Origin: an uncultured Rhodospirillales bacterium
GTDB taxonomy: Bacteria; Pseudomonadota; Alphaproteobacteria; Acetobacterales; Acetobacteraceae
Length of the DNA stretch: 37,414 bases
Assembly: GCA_903865895.1 (NCBI GenBank)
Contig: CAIPLM010000313.1
Coordinates: forward strand, 1 to 37,414
Direction of reading: 5' to 3'
A program made the position numbers and the translations under genes. The notes below the pieces were generated by a model that saw only the letters and a list, made by a program, of their open reading frames with translations, was not told the origin of the DNA and did not search any database. Shown here in pieces: positions 31,755-37,414 of this stretch. Positions within the stretch are counted from its first letter, which is position 1. Each line of letters begins with the position of its first letter.

Positions 31755-33104
31755 GTGACCCGCATTTTCGGCCATTTCATTGCCCTCGAGATGCTTGGGC
31801 TGTGGCTGGTCGAGTTCGTGCCCTGTATGCTCGCTCTCTATATCTTTCTGTTGCCCGGCGGCGGCAGCGGCTGGGCCGATGTTGACGCGCTGGGACACGC
31901 CACCACCCTTGCTTTGGCGATCAGTGCCGTCTGGGTCGCCGTCGGGCTGTATCAGCCCGAGGTCTGCCAGGAAAACTGGCGGCTTTTCCTCGGCTCCGCG
32001 GTGGGCGGCCTGCTCACGCTGCCTGCGGTGGTCGCGATGGATTATCTCCTGCGCCTCAACGTGACAGGGGTGCTCGGCGCCTCGGCGATGCGGCCGGTGC
32101 AGTTCGTGCTGACCTGGATCGCCTTCCTGTTCGCCACCCGCTTCCTGTTCCGCCTCGCGTTGCGGCTCGACATGTTCGCCCGGCGGGTCGTCATCGTCGG
32201 CACACCGGCGGATGCGGCGGAAACCCGCGCGGCCATCGCGCGCGTGCGCACCGGCTTCTTCCGCGTGGTTGGCGTAGCAGCGCCGGATGATGCCGCGTCG
32301 CTGGCCCCCGTCGCGCTGCGCGGCCAGGGGGTTTGGGCGGTGCTGGTCACCGAGCGCTGCCGCGGCCAGGTGCCGGGCGATGTGCTGATGCGCAGCAAAT
32401 CCGCCGGCATGCATGTCTATAGCGACGTGGAGTTCCGCGAGCAGCAGCTGCGCCGCATCGACCTCACGCATCTCGCGCCGGACTGGCTGCTCTATGCCCC
32501 CGGCCTCACCCGCCGCCCCGCCGAGGAGATCTTCGGCCGCGCGCTCGACATCGTCATCGCCCTTGGTCTGCTCGTGTTCTGCGCGCCGGTGATGCTGCTG
32601 GCCATGCTGGCGATTCGCCTCGATAGCCCCGGGGCGCTCCTCTACCGCCAGGAGCGCGTCGGCCTGCATGGCCGGGTCTTCACGCTCTACAAGTTCCGCT
32701 CCATGCGCAGCGATGCTGAAGCCGCCGGCCCGGCCTGGGCGGTGCGTGGGGATGCCCGTGTCACCCGCGTTGGCAATTTCCTGCGGCGGAGCCGCATCGA
32801 CGAGTTGCCGCAGCTGCTCAACGTGCTGCGTGGTGAGATGGCGATGGTCGGCCCGCGGCCGGAGCGGCCGCATTTCGTTGAGCAGCTTGGCCGCGCGATC
32901 CCCTTCTATGGTGACCGCGCCGCCGTGCGGCCGGGCATCACCGGCTGGGCGCAAGTGAATTACCCCTATGGCGCTTCGATCGAGGATGCGCGGCACAAGC
33001 TGTCCTTTGATCTCTACTACATCAAGCGCCGCAGCCTGTTCCTCGACCTGGTGATCCTGTTCGCCACCGTGCGCGTGGTGTTGTTCCAGGAAGGCGCCCG
33101 CTAG
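31755..33104 (+). CDS. TIGR03013-type XrtA/PEP-CTERM system sugar transferase (initiating enzyme)
   Basis: This 449-residue protein has four to five N-terminal transmembrane segments (about 5-130), a CoA-binding-like domain (RRVVIVGTPADAAETRAAI), another membrane segment (about 258-280), and a C-terminal bacterial sugar transferase domain. That domain includes YRQERVGLHGRVFTLYKFRS, RRSRIDELPQLLNVLRGEM and MVGPRPERPHF. It should transfer a sugar-1-phosphate to undecaprenyl phosphate, the first committed step of EPS repeat-unit synthesis. GTG 31755 is chosen since family members start near RxFxHxxxLE and GGAG lies 8 bp upstream; upstream starts would add a charged, unrelated leader. Confidence 0.9.
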   Translation: MTRIFGHFIALEMLGLWLVEFVPCMLALYIFLLPGGGSGWADVDALGHATTLALAISAVWVAVGLYQPEVCQENWRLFLGSAVGGLLTLPAVVAMDYLLRLNVTGVLGASAMRPVQFVLTWIAFLFATRFLFRLALRLDMFARRVVIVGTPADAAETRAAIARVRTGFFRVVGVAAPDDAASLAPVALRGQGVWAVLVTERCRGQVPGDVLMRSKSAGMHVYSDVEFREQQLRRIDLTHLAPDWLLYAPGLTRRPAEEIFGRALDIVIALGLLVFCAPVMLLAMLAIRLDSPGALLYRQERVGLHGRVFTLYKFRSMRSDAEAAGPAWAVRGDARVTRVGNFLRRSRIDELPQLLNVLRGEMAMVGPRPERPHFVEQLGRAIPFYGDRAAVRPGITGWAQVNYPYGASIEDARHKLSFDLYYIKRRSLFLDLVILFATVRVVLFQEGAR

Positions 33105-33179
33105 GGCTGCCACTGACGCCGATGGTTGCCAGCGCCGCGGATTGCGGCACTCTGGCCGGCGTCACCTCGGGTTGCCGCA

Positions 33180-35201
33180 ATGTTTGAATCCGCCTTTGTC
33201 CTGCACGCCATCTGCGCCGTGCTCTATGCTGGTCTTGCCGCGCTGGTGATGTTGCGTGGGCGTGGGCCGGGGCGGGCGCTGTTTGCCGCGGCCAGCCTGG
33301 CGACCGCGGCTTGGGCGGCGATGGTGGCGGCGATGTCCTTCCTGCCGGTGGCGCCGCTGGCCTTCGTGCTCGATCTGCTGCGCCCGGCGCTCTGGCTGGT
33401 GTTCATCCTGCATCTCTACCGCCGCGCTGCTCTCGGCGGGCGGCATCCCACCCAGGTCTATCTTCTGCTCGGCTTCATCGCCGCCCTGGCGGTGGGGGCG
33501 ATCCTGCTGACCGGGACCTCCGCGGGTGGTGCCTACAGCCTGCGCAATGTCTGGGTGATGGTGCTGATGGGGCTGGCGATCAGCACCATATTGGTGATCG
33601 AGAATCTCTATCTCAGCACCCGCGAGGAGGTGCGCTGGCACGTCAACCTGCCCTGCATCGCGCTGGGCGCGCTGGCCACCTATGACGCGATACTCGCCGG
33701 CGACACGCTGCTGTTCCGGGGCCTTTCGCCGCTGCTGTTCAATGGCCGGCCGATCGCCATTGGAGTGGTGATGCCGCTGCTCGCGCTTGCGGTGTCGCGC
33801 AACCGGCGCAATTGGGAAGCGGATCTGCGGATTACCCGCGCGGCGGCGGTGCATACCGCGAGCCTGGTGATGGCCGGGCTGTTCCTGCTGGGGCTGGTCG
33901 GCGCCGGGCAGGCTTTCCGCTATTTTGGCGGCGACTGGTCGGGGGTGGCGGAGATCGCCATAATGTTCGGCGGCCTGGTCGGCGTTACCGTGCTGGCCAC
34001 CTCGCGCTCGGCGCGCTCGCGGCTGCGCTTCCTGCTGATCGACCATTTTTTCGCCAACCGTTACGATTATCGCCGCGAGTGGATGCGCTGCATCACCACC
34101 CTCTCGGCGACGGAGGGCTATATCGCGCTCCATGCAAGGGTGATCCGCGCGCTGGCCGATATCGTCGACAGCCCTGGCGGGCTGCTGTTCGTGCGCGAGG
34201 GCGAGGCGGGGTTCGAGTGGGCGGGCTCCTGGAGCATGCCGGCCGCGACCGTCTCGATTCCGGCTGACGACCCCATCGTCACCGGGCTGCGCGGTGGCGA
34301 ATGGATTGTCGAGATGGCCGATCTGCCGCCGCGCGAGGGGTTGCCTTCGGCCTGGATCGCCACCCCCCTCAACCATGGCGGCGCGCTGATCGGCTTCATC
34401 CTGCTCGCGCCCCCCCGCGCGCCCTTCGGACTCGACCGTGAGGTGTTCGACCTGCTGCGCGTGGTCGGCCGCCAGGTCGCCACCGTGGTGGCCGAGCAGC
34501 GCGCGGCCGAGGTGCTGATGCAGACCCGCCAGCTGCATGAATATTCCAAGCGCTTCGCCTTCGTCGCCCATGACATCAAGAACGTCTCGACCCAGCTGAC
34601 CCTCGTGCTGTCCAACGCCGAGGTGCACATGGAGAACCCCGAATTCCAGCACGACATGCTGGCGACCATCCGCGCCGCGGTGGCCAAGATCGGCGCCCTG
34701 ATCAAGCGGCTGGAGGCGCCGGATAGCCCGGTGGCGCAGGCGGTGGTGCAGCCGGCCGGGCGGATCGCCGCGATCATCGCCAACACCGGGCGCGCGACGG
34801 GGATGGAGATCCGCTTCGACAATGCCGGCCCCGATATCGGCGTCGCCATGGCGGCTGCCAGCCTCGATGCGGTGGTGACGCATCTGCTCAACAACGCCAT
34901 CGAAGCGACGCGCACCGCGCATCCCGCCGATGCGCCACCGGTGCAGATCACGCTGCGCCACGAGGGCCGCCGCACCCTCATCGACATCACCGACGAAGGG
35001 CCGGGGATGACGCCGGATTTTGTGCGCGACGGGCTGTTCCGCCCCTTCCGCACCAGCAAGCCCGGCGGCTCCGGCATCGGCGCTTATCAGGCGCGCGAGC
35101 TGCTGCGCGAGGCGGGCGGCGATCTCGTGGTGATCACCCGGCCCGGCGCCGGTACCACCATGCGGGTGCTGCTGCCCGCGGTGGAAGGCGTGGCGGCTTG
35201 A
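33180..35201 (+). CDS. prsK: XrtA/PEP-CTERM system histidine kinase PrsK
   Basis: This 673-residue sensor kinase has around nine N-terminal hydrophobic segments (about 1-290), a GAF-like domain (about 320-450) and a C-terminal kinase core. The phosphoacceptor is His464 in AHDIKN. The N box is HLLNNAIEAT, the G1 box is DITDEGPGMT and the G2 region is GGSGIGAYQARELL. The DIKN-type H-box without a standard HisKA domain is characteristic of PrsK. It probably senses an envelope signal and phosphorylates PrsR. ATG 33180 is chosen because it begins the first membrane segment; the upstream TTG at 33126 adds no recognisable sequence. Confidence 0.92.
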   Translation: MFESAFVLHAICAVLYAGLAALVMLRGRGPGRALFAAASLATAAWAAMVAAMSFLPVAPLAFVLDLLRPALWLVFILHLYRRAALGGRHPTQVYLLLGFIAALAVGAILLTGTSAGGAYSLRNVWVMVLMGLAISTILVIENLYLSTREEVRWHVNLPCIALGALATYDAILAGDTLLFRGLSPLLFNGRPIAIGVVMPLLALAVSRNRRNWEADLRITRAAAVHTASLVMAGLFLLGLVGAGQAFRYFGGDWSGVAEIAIMFGGLVGVTVLATSRSARSRLRFLLIDHFFANRYDYRREWMRCITTLSATEGYIALHARVIRALADIVDSPGGLLFVREGEAGFEWAGSWSMPAATVSIPADDPIVTGLRGGEWIVEMADLPPREGLPSAWIATPLNHGGALIGFILLAPPRAPFGLDREVFDLLRVVGRQVATVVAEQRAAEVLMQTRQLHEYSKRFAFVAHDIKNVSTQLTLVLSNAEVHMENPEFQHDMLATIRAAVAKIGALIKRLEAPDSPVAQAVVQPAGRIAAIIANTGRATGMEIRFDNAGPDIGVAMAAASLDAVVTHLLNNAIEATRTAHPADAPPVQITLRHEGRRTLIDITDEGPGMTPDFVRDGLFRPFRTSKPGGSGIGAYQARELLREAGGDLVVITRPGAGTTMRVLLPAVEGVAA

Positions 35202-35220
35202 CCTCAATTTGATGTTGTCG

Positions 35221-35235
35221 TGGCAGAGGCTGCCA
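35221..35235. promoter_or_regulatory. Inverted repeat upstream of prsR
   Basis: TGGCAG-AGG-CTGCCA is a perfect 6-bp inverted repeat in the 96-bp gap between prsK and prsR, 63 bp before the prsR start. A second TGGCAG (35257-35262) lies 27 bp downstream. It may be an operator, possibly for PrsR itself. Confidence 0.35.
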
Positions 35236-35297
35236 TTCGCCGCGCCGGCATGGCACAATGGCAGATAATGACTCCCCCGCCCCGACTCAGGAACGAG

Positions 35298-36710
35298 ATG
35301 AGCAAACCCAAGCTGCTGATTGTCGAGGACGACGAAGGACTGGCCGGCCAGTATCGCTGGGCTTTCCCGGCCTGCGACGTCATCATCGCCGGCAGTCGCC
35401 CGCAGGCGTTGGCCGCCTTGCAGCGTGATCGCCCGGCGGCGGCGATCGTCGATCTTGGTTTGCCACCCGACCCTGATGGCGTCTCCGAGGGTTTCGCCAC
35501 GCTCGATGCCCTGCTGCGCCTGGCGCCGGACCTGAAAATCGTTGTCGCGACTTCGCACGGTGACAAGATGCATGCGCTGCGGGCGATTTCCTCCGGCGCC
35601 TATGATTTCTGCGAGAAGCCGGCCGATATCGCGCTGCTGCGCACCATCATCGAGCGGGCGCTCGCGGTGCACGCGCTGGAGGAGGAGAACCGCCGCCTCT
35701 CCGAGGCGCAGGCCCCCTCCCCGATCAAGCGCATCATCACCGGCGCTGAGACCATGCTGAAAGTCTGCCGCACGGTGGAGCGGCTGGCCTCGACCAACGT
35801 GACCGTTCTGCTGCTCGGCGAGAGCGGCACCGGCAAGGAGGCGCTGGCCCGCGCGCTGCACGATCTCGGCCCGCGCGCGAAACAGCCCTTCGTCGCCATC
35901 AACTGCGGCGCCATCCCCGAGAATCTGCTGGAAAGCGAGTTGTTCGGCTATGAGCGCGGCGCTTTTACCGGCGCGGTGAAGCAGACGATCGGCAAGATCG
36001 AGGCGGCCAACAAGGGCACGCTGTTCCTCGACGAAATCGGCGACCTGCCGCATCAGCTGCAGGTGAAGCTGCTGCGCTTCCTGCAGGAGCAGGTGATCGA
36101 GCGCATCGGCGGGCGGACGACCATCCCGGTAGACGTGCGGGTGGTCTCGGCCACCAACGCCATGCTGGAGGAGCAGATCACCGACGGGCGATTCCGCAAC
36201 GACCTCTATTACCGGCTGAACTCGGTGACGGTGCGCATTCCGCCGCTGCGCGAGCGGCCGGGCGATCCGATGCTGCTGGCGCGCTACTTCCTCAGCCGCT
36301 TCAACCGCGAGTTCAACCGCAATTTGCGCGGCTTCAGCGAGGCGGCGGTATCGGCGATCTCGGCGCATCAGTGGCCGGGCAATGTGCGTGAGCTGGAAAA
36401 CCGCATGAAGCGCGCGGTGGTGATGGCCGACGGCAAGCTGGTCGATGCGGTGGATCTCGAGCTTGCGCCGAGCGAGACCGAGGCCGAGGATCTCGACTTG
36501 CGAGCGGCGCGCTTGCGCGCCGAGCGCGACGTGTTGCAGCGTGCGCTGGCCCGCAGCAATGGCACGCTGGCGATCGCGGCCAAGCTGCTCGGGGTCAGCC
36601 GGCCGACCCTCTACACGCTGCTCGAGGCGCACAACCTCGAGACGTCCGGCGAGGCCCGCGCCGAGGCCGAGGCCGAGCCCGAGCCGCAGGCGCCTGAGAC
36701 CCGCACGTGA
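35298..36710 (+). CDS. prsR: PEP-CTERM-box response regulator PrsR (NtrC-type sigma-54 activator)
   Basis: This 470-residue protein has three domains. The receiver (1-120) has acidic residues at 10-12 and phosphoacceptor Asp52 in IVDLGLPP. The AAA+ sigma-54 interaction domain (about 150-380) has Walker A GESGTGKE, the sigma-54 contact loop GAFTGA and Walker [12 protein letters not shown] Fis-type HTH lies near residues 415-450 ([20 protein letters not shown]). It should activate sigma-54 promoters of the EPS and PEP-CTERM genes when phosphorylated by PrsK. ATG 35298 is chosen because AGGAACGAG precedes it and the receiver starts there; the frame extends upstream without similarity. Confidence 0.94.
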   Translation: MSKPKLLIVEDDEGLAGQYRWAFPACDVIIAGSRPQALAALQRDRPAAAIVDLGLPPDPDGVSEGFATLDALLRLAPDLKIVVATSHGDKMHALRAISSGAYDFCEKPADIALLRTIIERALAVHALEEENRRLSEAQAPSPIKRIITGAETMLKVCRTVERLASTNVTVLLLGESGTGKEALARALHDLGPRAKQPFVAINCGAIPENLLESELFGYERGAFTGAVKQTIGKIEAANKGTLFLDEIGDLPHQLQVKLLRFLQEQVIERIGGRTTIPVDVRVVSATNAMLEEQITDGRFRNDLYYRLNSVTVRIPPLRERPGDPMLLARYFLSRFNREFNRNLRGFSEAAVSAISAHQWPGNVRELENRMKRAVVMADGKLVDAVDLELAPSETEAEDLDLRAARLRAERDVLQRALARSNGTLAIAAKLLGVSRPTLYTLLEAHNLETSGEARAEAEAEPEPQAPETRT

Positions 36711-36748
36711 CCTCCCATCCCCGCCCGCAAAAGGCCTGATCCGCCGGC

Positions 36749-37414
36749 ATGAAAAAACTTCTGCTGCTCGTCATCCCTGTTGTCCTGCTGTCGGTTGCCG
36801 GCGCCGGGCTTTGGCTGAAATATGGTCGCGCCCGCGATCCGTTCGCCCATGCGCAGGAGTTGATGGACAAGGGCGATCTGCGCGGGGCGCAGCTTGAGCT
36901 GCGCAACTCCATCCGCTCCAACGCCAACAATGCCGGCGCGCATTTCCGCCTCGGCACGGTGGATCTGCGGCTCGGCGATTTCGTCGCCGCCGAGAAGGAG
37001 CTCAAGACAGCGCGCGAACAGGGTTACGAGGCCCGCCTGGTCAATCCGCCGCTCGCCCAGGCCTATATCGCGCAGGGCCGCTATCGCGAGCTGTTGCGGG
37101 ACTTCCCGGTGCAGGGCCTGCCGCCCGAGCAGGCCGCGGTGCTGCTCACCCAGCGCGCCTTGGCCCAGCTTTCGCTCGGCGATACACAGTCGGCCCTGGC
37201 CTCGGCCAGCGAGACGGAGCGGCTGGTGCCGAATTCCGCCGACGCGCCGATGGCCACCGCGCGCATCCTGGTGGCGCGCAATGATTTCGACGCCGCGCAG
37301 GTCAAGGTGGAGCGCGCGCTGCAGATCAATCCGCGCTCGGCCGAGGCGATGATCATGCGCGGCCAGCTCAGCAACGTGAAGGGCGACCGCGTGCGCGCCG
37401 TCGCCGATTTTGAC
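36749..37414 (+). CDS. prsT: PrsT, N-terminal part (gene continues at position 1)
   Basis: The ATG at 36749 starts a protein with a positively charged N-terminus and a hydrophobic segment (MKKLLLLVIPVVLLSVAGAG). It reads as a signal anchor or uncleaved signal peptide. No lipobox cysteine is present, although some PrsT proteins are lipoproteins. TPR repeats begin at about residue 33 (FAHAQELMDKGDLRGAQLEL). At 37274 the sequence enters the terminal repeat and continues in frame from base 1 to the stop at 2253. It lies 38 bp after prsR in the same operon. Confidence 0.9.
   Translation, partial: MKKLLLLVIPVVLLSVAGAGLWLKYGRARDPFAHAQELMDKGDLRGAQLELRNSIRSNANNAGAHFRLGTVDLRLGDFVAAEKELKTAREQGYEARLVNPPLAQAYIAQGRYRELLRDFPVQGLPPEQAAVLLTQRALAQLSLGDTQSALASASETERLVPNSADAPMATARILVARNDFDAAQVKVERALQINPRSAEAMIMRGQLSNVKGDRVRAVADFD
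37274..37414. repeat. Terminal direct repeat, right copy (circular overlap)
   Basis: Identical to 1-141. See the left copy: one of the two should be removed when the circle is closed. Confidence 0.95.

Noticed and set aside
31716-33113. Open frame of 465 codons on the minus strand opposite the sugar transferase
   Set aside because: Glu/His/Ala-rich translation without domains; the plus strand has a clear, conserved enzyme.
33162-36632. Open frame of 1,156 codons on the minus strand
   Set aside because: It lies antisense to prsK and prsR, whose domains are intact. Its translation is His/Arg/Gln-rich without domains, a GC-skew shadow.
1-37414. CRISPR array, rRNA genes, insertion sequences
   Set aside because: No regularly spaced repeats, no rRNA-like sequence and no transposase were seen. 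The serine recombinase alone does not mark a transposon.
1-37414. Terminal repeat as phage terminal redundancy or a linear element
   Set aside because: No phage structural or packaging genes are present. The overlap length and the restored prsT frame point to a circular assembly.

Overview
The first 141 bases of the window (1-141) are identical to the last 141 (37274-37414). The sequence is therefore best read as one closed circle of 37,273 bp, with an overlap length typical of a k=141 de Bruijn assembly. Joining the ends restores a complete 925-codon prsT gene, which argues that the closure is real. The circle has its own replication and partition module: an iteron-flanked repA, a DnaA box, parA and a small ribbon-helix-helix (RHH) gene. 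It also has a resolvase, so I read it as a plasmid or small chromid. The GC-rich sequence, the RepA_C-type initiator, the GTG starts and the T-rich hairpins between genes suggest an alphaproteobacterium, probably Rhodospirillales/Acetobacteraceae. That placement is an inference; there is no rRNA gene to fix it.

Layout by region. (a) 31755-37414 continuing through 1-3431, plus strand: a TIGR03013-type sugar transferase, histidine kinase PrsK, response regulator PrsR, TPR protein PrsT and a GT4 glycosyltransferase. (b) 21137-31024, minus strand: a tightly packed exopolysaccharide and exosortase operon: export lipoprotein, chain-length protein, tyrosine autokinase, outer-membrane protein, AAA ATPase, polysaccharide deacetylase, FemAB-like protein and exosortase A. 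Regions a and b diverge from an intergenic stretch that carries a tRNA-Val(UAC). (c) 15889-18359 minus and 18681-21140 plus: heptose-nucleotide genes (GHMP kinase and a guanylyltransferase/phosphatase fusion) opposite a YdcF protein, an acyltransferase and a short glycosyltransferase-like protein. (d) 12508-15846: origin, repA, parA, RHH gene and a GT4 gene translationally coupled to the par genes. (e) 3603-12428: accessory segment with a chlorite-dismutase-like protein, a repeat-rich gap, acyltransferases, a DUF1612-like HTH protein, a serine recombinase, ChrA, a WGR protein, a MAPEG protein and a UDP-glucose dehydrogenase.

How it works together: the plasmid appears to encode most of an exosortase A (XrtA/PEP-CTERM) surface-polysaccharide system with its own two-component regulator, plus precursor enzymes for UDP-glucuronate and GDP-heptose. 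No PEP-CTERM substrate, flippase, polymerase or GmhA isomerase is visible, so the host chromosome must supply these if the system works.

The least expected signal is a short DNA motif, ACGNCGTTAC(RT). It occurs eight times (seven exact, one with one mismatch) between 2.8 and 13.8 kb and not in exact form elsewhere. It overlaps the stop codons of three consecutive cargo genes, lies just upstream of parA, and twice forces rare TTA codons inside genes.
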